51,920 bases of DNA from a virus, in IMG/VR virus record IMGVR_UViG_3300025154_000017, positions 1-51,920 of that record; one strand, given 5' to 3'. A program made the translations under genes and the position numbers. Below are positions 22,625 to 30,728 of this stretch, in pieces (position 1 is the first letter of the stretch; the number at the start of each line of letters is the position of its first letter). The notes below the pieces were generated by a model that made no database searches, was not told where the DNA came from, and saw only the letters and a program-made list of their open reading frames with translations.

Positions 22625-22705
22625 TTAGGGAGGAGCGACCGCAACCTTTTTCGGACTTTGTCTACCAGTGCTGGCAGTATGTGATACTAATGTTTTTGTT
22701 CTCAT
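22625..22705 (-). CDS. Possible microprotein, 26 aa
   Basis: ATG 22705 follows a Shine-Dalgarno (TAGGAGCGAT) and the frame ends at TAA 22625. The product is basic with a C-terminal Pro-rich end. It is not recognised. Its coding DNA is partly included in an imperfect inverted repeat with the following gap (GCCAGCAC near 22669-22676 with GTGCTGGC near 22589-22596), so the region may also fold as RNA. Confidence 0.4.
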   Translation of the reverse strand: MRTKTLVSHTASTGRQSPKKVAVAPP

Positions 22706-22737
22706 ATCGCTCCTATTATTGAATACAAACTTACAAC

Positions 22738-22827
22738 TTATTTTTTACCCCGCAACTTTTTTGCAGGTTTATTTACCACCGGTGCAATTATCCCGGCCAG
22801 CAGGTTGAACAGTTCTTCAGGGTTCAT
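22738..22827 (-). CDS. Possible microprotein, 29 aa
   Basis: ATG 22827 overlaps the TGA of the upstream NinB-like gene (ATGA). The product has a hydrophobic middle and a Lys/Arg-rich end. The start coupling is the main support. Not recognised. Confidence 0.45.
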   Translation of the reverse strand: MNPEELFNLLAGIIAPVVNKPAKKLRGKK

Positions 22828-23264
22828 AGCTTCATTGTTAGTTGTGTCTCAGGCTCCGGGATGTGTACATTAAAGTATTCAGCACAATGATCACGCACCT
22901 GGTTAATATATACTGTCATGTCCGTAGTTGTCATCTCACGTTTGAATGCCGGTACTTTTATTATCTCTGCCGTGTCACGGTTCACGATCTCACGATTAGC
23001 AAACATTGATTTACACCAAGCGTCGCATTCGGTAACGCTTGTCAACTGATCCCACCCAGCATCGATAGCAGCCTGTAAGAACATCGGATAAACACAAGCG
23101 AATAGATACCCCAACTGCGAAGTGCTTTTGTTCTTGCGGTACTTCTCGACCGTTAGCGTGTAGTTCCCTTTCGGCAAAGAGCGGAGGTCATCTTCCATCA
23201 TCTTACGATTGACGATGTGGAAAACGCCTCCATCTTTATGTGCTTTGTAAACTAACTTTTTCAC
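22824..23264 (-). CDS. NinB-like recombination protein (tentative)
   Basis: 146 residues. The order RKNKSTSQLGYLFACVYPMFLQAA, then LTSVTECDAWCKSMF, then MTVYINQVRDHCAEYF resembles the NinB/single-strand-binding recombination mediators in length and helix pattern, but no firm motif was seen. It lies among recombination genes, close to a NinG-like gene, which supports the guess. Confidence 0.5.
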   Translation of the reverse strand: MKKLVYKAHKDGGVFHIVNRKMMEDDLRSLPKGNYTLTVEKYRKNKSTSQLGYLFACVYPMFLQAAIDAGWDQLTSVTECDAWCKSMFANREIVNRDTAEIIKVPAFKREMTTTDMTVYINQVRDHCAEYFNVHIPEPETQLTMKL

Positions 23265-23479
23265 TTCACCTTACCTTCACCTTCGTACAACTCATACCGG
23301 CTGCGCTTGTTCTCCAAATCCTCTTTTGACTTGAAGTAGTAAGTTATCCGCAGTCTCGGAATACTCAGGCTTACTTTGCCTTTGAGGTCTCCGCACTTAC
23401 AGGACTTCCGGGCAGTAGCCTTGTCTGTTATGGCCTTCTCCCTATCGGTGAACTGGGCCGGGTCGTCGGGGTTCTTCAT
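23261..23479 (-). CDS. Small basic protein, 72 aa
   Basis: ATG 23479 follows the upstream stop by one base; a longer start at 23518 lies within that gene. Contains CKCGDLKGK near residue 27, a possible metal or nucleic-acid site, and a basic beta segment. Not recognised. Confidence 0.6.
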   Translation of the reverse strand: MKNPDDPAQFTDREKAITDKATARKSCKCGDLKGKVSLSIPRLRITYYFKSKEDLENKRSRYELYEGEGKVK

Positions 23480-23480
23480 C

Positions 23481-23834
23481 TTAAAAAGGCAACTTGGTTC
23501 CTGCCGGTAATGGTTCAATACTGCTCACTGGTTCACTTGTTGAGCCTTCAAATACAGACACGTTACCGAGTATGGGCATTGCTCTTTTTTGCTCTTCGGT
23601 CTGAGCTTTGTAAATTTCCTTCGGCAGAGACTGTTTGATTAAGTGGGTTTGATTGTCTTTTGGCTCTTTCAATTCAAAGGCCGTCATGTCAAGATAAATA
23701 CCCGAATTGCCCCTAAATAAATGGTTTGCTTCAATAGGAATGATAACACACTCCACAGGTCCGGTTTTGCCATCTTCAAATCTCACTACAGAGATCAGAT
23801 TGCTTAAATTCAATTTAATGTTCAGCATTTTCAT
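23481..23834 (-). CDS. Hypothetical protein, 117 aa
   Basis: Beta-rich first half (NIKLNLSNLISVVRFEDGKTG-VECVIIPI), Pro/Ser-rich tail. It follows the Rad52-like gene by 2 bases. A single-strand DNA-binding role would fit the position and fold style but no signature was seen. Confidence 0.6.
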   Translation of the reverse strand: MKMLNIKLNLSNLISVVRFEDGKTGPVECVIIPIEANHLFRGNSGIYLDMTAFELKEPKDNQTHLIKQSLPKEIYKAQTEEQKRAMPILGNVSVFEGSTSEPVSSIEPLPAGTKLPF

Positions 23835-23836
23835 AA

Positions 23837-24442
23837 TTAATCGTTATTAGTTTCGTTATCCAAATCTTCGAGCTTGTCTTTTTTCGGGAACCTAGCCAGT
23901 TCGTCATATACGATCTGATCGGCTCTATTCAGGTCTTTGCCGAATATCTTTCCGATCTTTTCAGCAGCATCCTTTACGGCATAGCTTTCAGCAGCCGGAG
24001 CAGCCTTCATCACTGCATCGCTTTTTGTTTTATTCCAGTCCATTGTTCCCGCTCCCTGATCCGTCTGAATAGGGGCAGCACCAACACCGTCCTGCCACAG
24101 CATTCTATCTGAAAGAACATCCTGATAATACAACCGCACAGTTATAGTTACAGCATTAGCAATAACCTGCACGCTTTTTATCTCTACATTCCAGACAATA
24201 AATATAGCTGTAAGCAAAGCCTCTACTCGCTCAATGGGCAGATATTCCGTAGGTACTTTTACCTTTTGGCCGTTAACTACTACCTCTTTCTTTGCAAACG
24301 GGTGCTTCTTAAGCCATTCCTTTGGAGGTTCATAATTCAATAAAAGGTTAAGGTCATTCTGATCCTGCTTAATTGAAAGATCACCTTTTATCAGGTCTTC
24401 ATACTTTGGCAGATGTCTTACTGCCGGTGTGTTCTCACTCAT
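23837..24442 (-). CDS. Rad52-like single-strand annealing protein
   Basis: 201 residues. The region VEALLTAIFIVWNVEI, VTITVRLYYQDV, WQDGVGAAP and KSDAVMKAAPAAESYAVKDAAEKIGKIFGKDLNR matches the Rad52/Rad22-type phage annealase pattern of beta strands followed by the Ala-rich helix. It would anneal complementary strands in phage recombination, working with the exonuclease encoded just upstream (5-base gap). Confidence 0.75.
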   Translation of the reverse strand: MSENTPAVRHLPKYEDLIKGDLSIKQDQNDLNLLLNYEPPKEWLKKHPFAKKEVVVNGQKVKVPTEYLPIERVEALLTAIFIVWNVEIKSVQVIANAVTITVRLYYQDVLSDRMLWQDGVGAAPIQTDQGAGTMDWNKTKSDAVMKAAPAAESYAVKDAAEKIGKIFGKDLNRADQIVYDELARFPKKDKLEDLDNETNND

Positions 24443-24447
24443 GATTT

Positions 24448-25380
24448 TTAGATTTTATGGTTATAAAACTCGATTCCCTTTACTGCCCACGGCGGTAGGT
24501 TCAGTTCAATATTGCCTGACTTCCACTGACAGAATACCTGATACCCCGGCCACCGGCCCTCTTTCAGGCACATATTATACAGCTTCAGTAGTTGTTCATA
24601 CTCATACCTGCCTTGTCCTATAAACTGAGCCGAAGCCTCAAAGATGTTAAAAGCATAAGGCTTCCGTTTTTCTTGAGCAATAAAGTAAAACGACCAACCC
24701 CGGCCATCATTGGTGATCATCTCCATGAGGTCAGAATAAAGTGCAGCCTGAATATGATAGCCACCGTCAGCAGCAACACGGGTGAACCCGTCAACCGAAG
24801 CATCAAGGGTTGTCTTTAGGTCAATGATAAAGTGCTTGTCCGGTCTGATATAGTCGGGTCTGCCCTTTAAGTTAATGTCACCTTCAGTTGTATGAAGGAT
24901 ACCGGTTATTGACTTTTCAGCCTCACCTTTCGAGAGTAATGCACGGCAATAGTAATGCTGCATTAACTTCTCTTTCATGTCTTTGATCTTCTGAAAGTCG
25001 CCTTTGTCAATAGTTTTTCTCTCTCCGATAATACGCATTTCACTTTCAGCCCATTGGGTGTATTCCTTAGTTGCCCGCACTTTCTTTATCTCTTTCCCTT
25101 CAGAAGCAGCCTTTGCAACTATGGCTTCACAGATACCCTCATCATTAAATACATAATAATCCGACTCAAATCTTTCAGGCTCCAGGATATAGGTATGATA
25201 AGCCGATCCGAAAGCCATTGCCTCGGTTTCAACGTCAGCCGGTTCATCTTTGTATTGCTTGTAATGTGCCGGTGAAGTTTTAAGGTTCTTCAGTCCTGAA
25301 TAAGAGATAAAGTCCTTAAGGTTGTAGTAATCATCCTGCATTGTAATGGGCGTAAACCCTGTAATAAATTCGCTCTCCAT
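24448..25380 (-). CDS. RecE/YqaJ-like PD-(D/E)XK exonuclease
   Basis: 310 residues. FISYSGLKNLKTSPAHYKQY near 25, AMAFGSAYHTYILEPERF near 55, then GRPDYIRPDKHFIIDLKTT near 175 (catalytic D...DLK) and YHIQAALYSDLM (QAALY motif) near 208 are the motifs of phage exodeoxyribonucleases of the RecE/YqaJ type. It degrades DNA ends to give single strands for the annealase next to it. Confidence 0.9.
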   Translation of the reverse strand: MESEFITGFTPITMQDDYYNLKDFISYSGLKNLKTSPAHYKQYKDEPADVETEAMAFGSAYHTYILEPERFESDYYVFNDEGICEAIVAKAASEGKEIKKVRATKEYTQWAESEMRIIGERKTIDKGDFQKIKDMKEKLMQHYYCRALLSKGEAEKSITGILHTTEGDINLKGRPDYIRPDKHFIIDLKTTLDASVDGFTRVAADGGYHIQAALYSDLMEMITNDGRGWSFYFIAQEKRKPYAFNIFEASAQFIGQGRYEYEQLLKLYNMCLKEGRWPGYQVFCQWKSGNIELNLPPWAVKGIEFYNHKI

Positions 25381-25397
25381 AGTTTAAAGATAATAAA

Positions 25398-25655
25398 TTA
25401 TTTCTTTATTTCAATTCCGTCAACTAAAATTAACTCACCGCACGAGTAGGTTCCCGTGCCTTCGTAGGTCACACCGTTCCACTCGGTAGTCATTTCGTAG
25501 TATCCTTCGCGCTCTTCAGCGTCGAAGTCTATAAGGTCGCCTTTCTCCCATTCGAGTTTATCCCACTTCGGCAGGAAGTCGTCATGTGTCTGTTCACTCA
25601 TTTCGTTTAAGTATTGTCTGTCTCTGTTGAGCCAGTGGTTTTCGTAGGATATCAT
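25398..25655 (-). CDS. Hypothetical acidic protein, 85 aa
   Basis: Not recognised. Acidic, Trp/Tyr-rich, ending in a beta-rich segment (GVTYEGTGTYSCGEL). Coupled by ATGA to the upstream gene. Confidence 0.6.
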   Translation of the reverse strand: MISYENHWLNRDRQYLNEMSEQTHDDFLPKWDKLEWEKGDLIDFDAEEREGYYEMTTEWNGVTYEGTGTYSCGELILVDGIEIKK

Positions 25656-25942
25656 TTTTCGGGGGTGTAGATGATTAAATCAACAGCATCAATCCACTGC
25701 CAATAATCGAATCCCGGACAGGAACACCTATAAGCCTCACCTTCACTATTGTCCATTATAGTTACTATTGAACCAGCCGGGAAAGCAAAATAAGGCATAG
25801 CCCGAATAACCTTACCCAACCTTTCCGGCACTTCCAGTTCCGGCCACGTTATCCCCGGCGCGTTCATCAACTCTTCAAACTTCTTTGCTGTTGCCTGCAT
25901 CTCTGAGAGGCAGCCCTGTAACTCTTCTTTAAGTGTTTTCAT
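25652..25942 (-). CDS. Hypothetical protein, 96 aa
   Basis: Not recognised. Helical N-terminus, then a beta-like region with CSCPGFDYW near residue 75. ATGA-coupled on both sides within the recombination operon. Confidence 0.6.
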   Translation of the reverse strand: MKTLKEELQGCLSEMQATAKKFEELMNAPGITWPELEVPERLGKVIRAMPYFAFPAGSIVTIMDNSEGEAYRCSCPGFDYWQWIDAVDLIIYTPEK

Positions 25943-26979
25943 AACTCTTTGGTTTTCTCTACAATATACAAATTTATTTTGTATAACAGTCCACGTACTG
26001 AGGTAATTATCTCTTTTGCTTCGAGAGTTTTTAACTCTGGTAATGGCAGTGATTTGATCTCTTCAGCCAATTTCAGCAGCTTGTCTTTGTCCGGTGCGGC
26101 AGCCTGTTTCTTTGCTTCGGCTATACGGGCTTTCTCTTCTGCGATAGCACGTTCTTCAGCCTCTTTTTGCGCCCTTGCTTCGGCCTCTCTTTTCTGTCTT
26201 AATTCTGCTTCGGCTTTTTCTTTTGCTTGCCTTTCAGTCTCAATCCGTTCACGGTCTTTTTTTGCCTGCTCAAGCATAGCGGCTTCAGCCTCCTTGCGCT
26301 TCTTTTCAGCAGCAGCAATAACAGCGGCCTGTTTCTTTCTCTCAGCCTCTTGATTGCGTTCCATTTCCTCACGTTCAGCCTTCAGCCTTTCGTTCTCAAG
26401 CCTGATCTCTTCCTGACGTTTCTTCTCAGCTTCAATAGCAGCAAGTCTGTCCTCTTCGGCTTTACGTTCAGCAGCCTTACGATTTTCGTACTGAAGTTTT
26501 ATGCCTGCAAGGTAGTTGTCCCAAACGTCGTCAGTCATTTCACCGAGCATGATCAGCGATCCATCAACTTCGTATTTCTGAAGTTCGGTAACTCTCTCGG
26601 CTCTTAGTTTGGCTTTACGCTCTTTCTCAATGTTCTCCCAATACTTTTCAATACCTTCAAGGGTTTCTTCCACCTGCTCAACGGGTGTAGTCTCTTTATT
26701 TTTCCATGCGTCAACGTAACGCCCGGCAGCGAGGTAAAACGCTTTCTGTGTCCGGTGAATATCGGCAATACCAGTTCTGACTTTAACAAACTTCAGCCTC
26801 AGCGCCTTCGCCCTTACACATAACTCAGGGGTTATTTCTTCAGTGATCAGGGTTTCATAAACCTGCATCAGCCCGTCACGTTCAATGATCTTCGGCATAA
26901 ATGCCTCTTCAATGGTTTTCACTTGTGCCTCTTGTAACCCAAATTCAGCAGGGTTAATCTTTGCGATTTCAGTTTTCAT
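25939..26979 (-). CDS. Long coiled-coil protein, 346 aa
   Basis: Residues 1-140 are a folded helical domain (INPAEFGLQ..., then VRTGIADIHRTQKAFYLAAGRYVDAWKNKE), like proteins found beside phage recombinases (DUF1351-type). Residues 165-300 are an unbroken Lys/Glu/Ala coiled coil. Position two genes upstream of the exonuclease suggests a recombination accessory role. The antisense strand appears open over long stretches only because of the biased codons. Confidence 0.7.
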   Translation of the reverse strand: MKTEIAKINPAEFGLQEAQVKTIEEAFMPKIIERDGLMQVYETLITEEITPELCVRAKALRLKFVKVRTGIADIHRTQKAFYLAAGRYVDAWKNKETTPVEQVEETLEGIEKYWENIEKERKAKLRAERVTELQKYEVDGSLIMLGEMTDDVWDNYLAGIKLQYENRKAAERKAEEDRLAAIEAEKKRQEEIRLENERLKAEREEMERNQEAERKKQAAVIAAAEKKRKEAEAAMLEQAKKDRERIETERQAKEKAEAELRQKREAEARAQKEAEERAIAEEKARIAEAKKQAAAPDKDKLLKLAEEIKSLPLPELKTLEAKEIITSVRGLLYKINLYIVEKTKEL

Positions 26980-27002
26980 AATGATTTTATTAAGGTTATT
27001 AA

Positions 27003-27233
27003 TTAATGTTTTCTTCCCCAGTTGCGGTTATCTCTCATGTAGCCCTTAAACTTTGAGCGACGTGGAATAAATATTGCCTGAAGATTTCTTGCCCTAACCC
27101 CTCCAAACATATACTTTCCTACTGTTGTAGGTTGTGCAGGCGGGTTATATTCAATAGGTTCTTTCCTTTTGAACATTGCGGCAGTCATTCCGATAATTGC
27201 GGCCATTAGGCCGAGTTTACTTTGTTTCTTCAT
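27003..27233 (-). CDS. Hypothetical protein with N-terminal hydrophobic helix, 76 aa
   Basis: Residues 8-20 are hydrophobic (LMAAIIGMTAAMF), followed by a very basic C-terminus rich in Arg. It may be membrane associated. Not recognised. ATGA-coupled to the upstream gene. Confidence 0.6.
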   Translation of the reverse strand: MKKQSKLGLMAAIIGMTAAMFKRKEPIEYNPPAQPTTVGKYMFGGVRARNLQAIFIPRRSKFKGYMRDNRNWGRKH

Positions 27234-27580
27234 TTTGATACGTAATAAGCTGATTTTAAAACTTTGTCTATTGTAAAACTCTTTTTAATTATACCCTTGC
27301 GACGAAAGTCGTCAAGTTCAATGGAGTTAAATACTGCCAGTGAATAATCACCAACCGGGAGAACGTAATGATGTTTGCCACCGCAATAGGTATTGATTTT
27401 TGAAATACGTGTACGCTTGTCGGCGTACTTCCGGGCAAACCACCAGTGGCCGTAACCCTGAAAGACTTTTGCCTTTGATTTAGTTGTGGCGTAAACAAAG
27501 AACAGGTTTTTAAACCACACCCACCACATTGCAAGTTCTCCGGCAATAGCCTTGTAAATACGAATGATTTTGTTTTTCAT
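27230..27580 (-). CDS. Hypothetical basic protein, 116 aa
   Basis: Not recognised. Aromatic-rich N-terminal segment (WWVWFKNLFFVY), then FARKYADKRTRISKINTY and a beta-rich end. Its ATG overlaps the stop of the microprotein upstream. Confidence 0.6.
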   Translation of the reverse strand: MKNKIIRIYKAIAGELAMWWVWFKNLFFVYATTKSKAKVFQGYGHWWFARKYADKRTRISKINTYCGGKHHYVLPVGDYSLAVFNSIELDDFRRKGIIKKSFTIDKVLKSAYYVSK

Positions 27581-27663
27581 TTGATTGTTCCGATTAGTGT
27601 TACGATTACAAAATACAATGCCCCGATGACTATCAAGGCGGCTGTAGGATTAATCTTTTTCAT
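27577..27663 (-). CDS. Single-pass membrane microprotein, 28 aa
   Basis: A KKINPT start followed by one hydrophobic helix. ATG 27663 overlaps the preceding gene by 14 bases; its TGA overlaps the next ATG. Function unknown. Confidence 0.6.
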   Translation of the reverse strand: MKKINPTAALIVIGALYFVIVTLIGTIK

Positions 27664-27916
27664 AGTTAGCAATTAGTTTATTAAGAAATTTCATACGTGG
27701 TGCAAGCTCACCCATCGGCCACCAGAAAGCGTAACCTTCGGAATTTAAGGGACGGTGTTTCTCTATATAATCATTTAAATACTCTGCCTCTTGCCTTGTA
27801 ATGCACGAATGTGTCATAGTTGCAATAGTCCAACATAGACACCTCTCTTTTATAATAAAGTTTGGTAGTTCATCCCGCAAGAGGATTAATAGTTCTTTAA
27901 TTGGTCGCGGTTTCAT
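27650..27916 (-). CDS. Hypothetical protein, 88 aa
   Basis: Not recognised. Segment TITHSCITRQEAEYLNDYIEKHRP with Cys/His and helical ends is typical of small Bacteroidetes phage proteins. It begins about 100 bases after the DnaA-like gene, the gap holding a palindrome (28004-28018) and an AT-rich leader but no clear full promoter. Confidence 0.6.
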   Translation of the reverse strand: MKPRPIKELLILLRDELPNFIIKERCLCWTIATMTHSCITRQEAEYLNDYIEKHRPLNSEGYAFWWPMGELAPRMKFLNKLIANYEKD

Positions 27917-28003
27917 GTGTCTCTTCGTTTTAGTAGGTTAAAGGTAATAAATGTTATTCGTGATTTTTATGATATTTCTCAGGTTTATAACGATTGTTGT
28001 TAT

Positions 28004-28018
28004 TTAGAACGGTTCTAA
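28004..28018. promoter_or_regulatory. Perfect palindrome, possible operator
   Basis: TTAGAAC-G-GTTCTAA: 7-base arms around one central base. It overlaps the stop codon of the DnaA domain IV gene and precedes a new transcription block. The symmetry fits a dimeric regulator site. No second copy was noticed nearby. Confidence 0.4.
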
Positions 28019-28446
28019 GTTGACGTTACTTTCTTCGCTCCTATTGGCGGTAACTCCACTTTGTCTTCGTCAATAAGAGCCTGCAATTTCAGGTACTTAT
28101 GATTGAACTCCCGTTGTGTATCTCGCAGGTTGTCCACTAATTTAATAGAATGCAGAACCGTCGCATGATCAATACCTACATCTTTACCTATGGTAACAAG
28201 TGTCGCCTGTAGGTTATTAAATAATAAACTGGTGTACATCTGCCGGGCTTCGACGTATTCTCTTTTGCGAGAGTGAGAGAACATATCCGCCTCTGAAATT
28301 CTAAAGGCTAATGCAACTGCCGTTGACAGTTTTCTAAGTCCGGAAACCGCAGCATATTTTTCGGCAAACAACAGCAGTTCTGTCTGAGTGAACTTAGTTC
28401 TTGTATCAGAAAAACATTCAGCGTAAAATTCTATAACAGTTTTCAT
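28015..28446 (-). CDS. Stand-alone DnaA domain IV-like protein
   Basis: 143 residues. FSHSRKREYVEARQ (56-69) and GIDHATVLHSIK (91-102) are the two signature helices of DnaA domain IV, the DnaA-box-binding helix-turn-helix. No AAA+ domain is present, so it can bind but not melt DNA. The N-terminal 45 residues are an extra helical part. It could recognise DnaA boxes on phage or host origins, or regulate phage genes. Confidence 0.85.
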   Translation of the reverse strand: MKTVIEFYAECFSDTRTKFTQTELLLFAEKYAAVSGLRKLSTAVALAFRISEADMFSHSRKREYVEARQMYTSLLFNNLQATLVTIGKDVGIDHATVLHSIKLVDNLRDTQREFNHKYLKLQALIDEDKVELPPIGAKKVTST

Positions 28447-28447
28447 C

Positions 28448-28747
28448 TCACGCAGCCATTAGTAGTTGAACGGTGTGCTTGTCGGCTCTGTGGTCTAAGC
28501 TCAACAGCACGCATCTCACATAGGTTAAACGCCGTCTTTTGGCTAACCATTGATACCGCCTTAACTTAATCAGCCTTGTCAGGTCAATTAAAACAGCACA
28601 CGGGACAAGGCCGATGTTCACAAACATACCCACAATAGCAGCCGGTAAAACAATAGCTGTTGTCAACTCCTTTAAATAGGGCTTTTCGCTGATAAATATC
28701 TCAGGCTGGAAGGGGTGCTTTTGAAGTATGTATGCCGTGTAGTTCAT
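28448..28747 (-). CDS. Membrane protein, 99 aa
   Basis: Residues 28-56 are hydrophobic (TTAIVLPAAIVGMFVNIGLVPCAVLI), probably one or two helices, followed by an Arg-rich cytoplasmic part. Not recognised. Shares one base with the upstream gene's stop. Confidence 0.6.
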   Translation of the reverse strand: MNYTAYILQKHPFQPEIFISEKPYLKELTTAIVLPAAIVGMFVNIGLVPCAVLIDLTRLIKLRRYQWLAKRRRLTYVRCVLLSLDHRADKHTVQLLMAA

Positions 28748-28950
28748 TACTGCTTTAACTTTAAGTTCGCAATGGGCGCATCTCTATTAATGAATATTGT
28801 GGCTGTTTTAAATATATGTCCATCACTGTGCTCGTTTGCAGTCCATACCGCAACCGTGTCTTTGGTATATATTTTAATATGCTCTCCGGTTACTAACTCA
28901 ACGAGAATTAACCTTGCGGGCATTTCCTCTGGAATTGGTGGTCTGGCCAT
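28747..28950 (-). CDS. Hypothetical protein, 67 aa
   Basis: Not recognised. Beta-rich small protein (ARLILVELVTGEHIKIYTKDTVAVW). The 110 bases upstream hold a possible weak terminator (AACTGA/TCAGTT stem then TTATT, about 29041-29066) and nothing else I can identify. Confidence 0.6.
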   Translation of the reverse strand: MARPPIPEEMPARLILVELVTGEHIKIYTKDTVAVWTANEHSDGHIFKTATIFINRDAPIANLKLKQ

Positions 28951-29062
28951 TGTCTTTAGTTGTTAGTTTATAGTTAAACATTATTCTCCTTAATCCCTGC
29001 AGCTCATTTTTTCTGAACCTGAAATTGAATTATTGAATAAGCAATAAAACTGAGCAAAAAAG

Positions 29063-29389
29063 TCAGTTCGCCCCAGCTTCGTAGTTACCGAAGTCCGGCA
29101 AGTCAATTAGAAAAGCTAAATGATTTCCCCGATTTGCGTCACTGATAACCTCGCCCAAAAGGTCTGCAGGTCGTATGATGTGGGTTTTCACAGAGCATAC
29201 ACTGGCGTTATCAATGTACTTAATTACTCCTCCTCTTTTGGTCGCACTCGATGTAATCAGTGCCGGAGAGATATGAAAGAACTCCTCTGTCTCCGGCGTT
29301 GAAGCCACCACAAAGTTGTTCAGACCGGCAGGTGCACCGGAGAACAGAAGAGCGTTATCCTTTTTATTCTTCACTTTGTATGGCTTCAA
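29063..29389 (-). CDS. Hypothetical protein, 108 aa
   Basis: Not recognised. Small mixed protein; HIIRPADLLGE and FLIDLPDFGNYE are its most distinctive parts. A TACCTTTG -7-like element lies just upstream at 29406-29399 without a good -33. Confidence 0.6.
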   Translation of the reverse strand: MKPYKVKNKKDNALLFSGAPAGLNNFVVASTPETEEFFHISPALITSSATKRGGVIKYIDNASVCSVKTHIIRPADLLGEVISDANRGNHLAFLIDLPDFGNYEAGAN

Positions 29390-29419
29390 TACCTATTACA
29401 AAGGTAAACAATAATTCAA

Positions 29420-29851
29420 TTACAAGCGTTGTTTTACAATTATTATTGCAAATAGATCCTCTTTAATAACAAGCGCTATACGATAACCTCCCTTATTCCA
29501 TTTGACATTAACCTCCGAACTACCTACCCTTGCCGATGTACAAAGATTGCTGTAATCCATTAGCCCATCAACGTATGAAGCCAGGAATATATCTTTTGAC
29601 ACAACGTTATCATAGGTAAGGTCATTGTCTGCCATTATATCAATCATACGTTCTGTACAATGTTTTAACCCTACTGGGGTTTGAGCAAACGGGATAATAT
29701 ACCTCCCGTCGCCGATCTTCATTAATTTTTCGTTGACAATATCCGAATCATCATAAACCGTTATTGCTTCTGCAAAGTTTATCCCGATAACCTGACTAAA
29801 CCCTGATAGGGTAATAATCAGTAATGCGATTAAAAAAATTGACTTCTTCAT
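29420..29851 (-). CDS. Secreted protein, 143 aa
   Basis: Residues 1-19 are a Sec signal peptide (KK, hydrophobic core, cleavage near GFSQ). The mature part has three Cys and no known family. Expected in the periplasm. In this early-type operon a role in altering the host envelope is possible. Confidence 0.65.
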   Translation of the reverse strand: MKKSIFLIALLIITLSGFSQVIGINFAEAITVYDDSDIVNEKLMKIGDGRYIIPFAQTPVGLKHCTERMIDIMADNDLTYDNVVSKDIFLASYVDGLMDYSNLCTSARVGSSEVNVKWNKGGYRIALVIKEDLFAIIIVKQRL

Positions 29852-29875
29852 GATTTTGGTTTTTAATTAAGGTTA

Positions 29876-30043
29876 TTATTTGTTCAGTATTATAAATTCT
29901 TTCCCCGTGTGAGCGTTTGTCACCACCCACCTGCCCCCTAAGAAGTTAAACATCAGGTCGTGTGAGATAAAACACTTCTTACCCTCTGCCTCGGCTTTAA
30001 CGCATAAGGCTTTTTGCAGTTCGTTTAAGGCTATCTCAGGCAT
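29876..30043 (-). CDS. Hypothetical protein, 55 aa
   Basis: ATG 30043 overlaps the end of the YopX-like gene by 8 bases; TAA at 29876. Basic helical start, then HDLMFNFLGGRWVVTNAHTGKEF. Not recognised. Confidence 0.55.
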   Translation of the reverse strand: MPEIALNELQKALCVKAEAEGKKCFISHDLMFNFLGGRWVVTNAHTGKEFIILNK

Positions 30044-30494
30044 GGCTCAGTAGTTCAGGATTCTCATAGATGTTGCCGATGACTTCACAATAGTTTTTGT
30101 CTTCCGACATTGGATATGTTATAGCTTCATCAAGTGAACACGTATATCCCGGCCCATCTTTACATACACTACAACAATTAGGGTTGTAAACAACAAACAT
30201 TCCACAAGAGAACTTAATGGCCTCCGGCTTATCACTCATTTTTGGGTGAACCCTAATAATGTCCCCCTCGTAAATCTCCTTGCCGTTCTTATCCTTCAGG
30301 CCGGTGAACATAACTACCTCATATCTATCGGGCCACAGCGATTCGTGTTCCACGCCCTTCATGGTATGAGCAAACAATTCACCCGTAGTGCCTATAAATA
30401 AATCATGCAGCCGTCCAACATAAGCCTCAAAAATAGGTTCATGCCATTTGTTCTCTTTCTTGTCCCATATACGGAACTTCGGTCTGTCTCTCAT
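30036..30494 (-). CDS. YopX-family protein, 152 aa
   Basis: Start RPKFRIWDKKENKW, core VVMFTGLKDKNGKEIYEGDIIRV and ending CEVIGNIYENPELL are diagnostic of YopX. An inserted segment near residue 105 has CCSVC and a later Cys, absent from the paralogue at 15778-16185. Function unknown. Confidence 0.88.
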   Translation of the reverse strand: MRDRPKFRIWDKKENKWHEPIFEAYVGRLHDLFIGTTGELFAHTMKGVEHESLWPDRYEVVMFTGLKDKNGKEIYEGDIIRVHPKMSDKPEAIKFSCGMFVVYNPNCCSVCKDGPGYTCSLDEAITYPMSEDKNYCEVIGNIYENPELLSHA

Positions 30495-30506
30495 AGCTTC
30501 TTGTAT

Positions 30507-30728
30507 TTACCCGTTATCCTCATCAGCGATCAGCGTATTACCCATAAGGTCAGTCTGGTCAGCGTTGATCTTTATCATCTCAATCTTAATGTGCTGAGAC
30601 TTGAAAAGTTCAGTCATGTTCAAAAGCGCCTTTGAAACATTGTTTACTGCCTCGAGTGCTTGTCCGTCCCATTGAATACCCGTGAAGATGTTGTTTGAGA
30701 TTACATTGCTTTGTGGTTGTTTTTTCAT
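30507..30728 (-). CDS. Hypothetical protein, 73 aa
   Basis: Not recognised. Amphipathic helix from about 25 to 55 (ALEAVNNVSKALLNMTELF). ATGA-coupled to the upstream membrane protein. Confidence 0.6.
   Translation of the reverse strand: MKKQPQSNVISNNIFTGIQWDGQALEAVNNVSKALLNMTELFKSQHIKIEMIKINADQTDLMGNTLIADEDNG

Noticed and set aside
25949-26607. Long plus-strand open frames opposite the coiled-coil gene
   Set aside because: The Lys/Glu/Ala-rich codons of the sense strand leave the antisense strand free of stops; peptides are Ser/Phe/Leu-rich artefacts.
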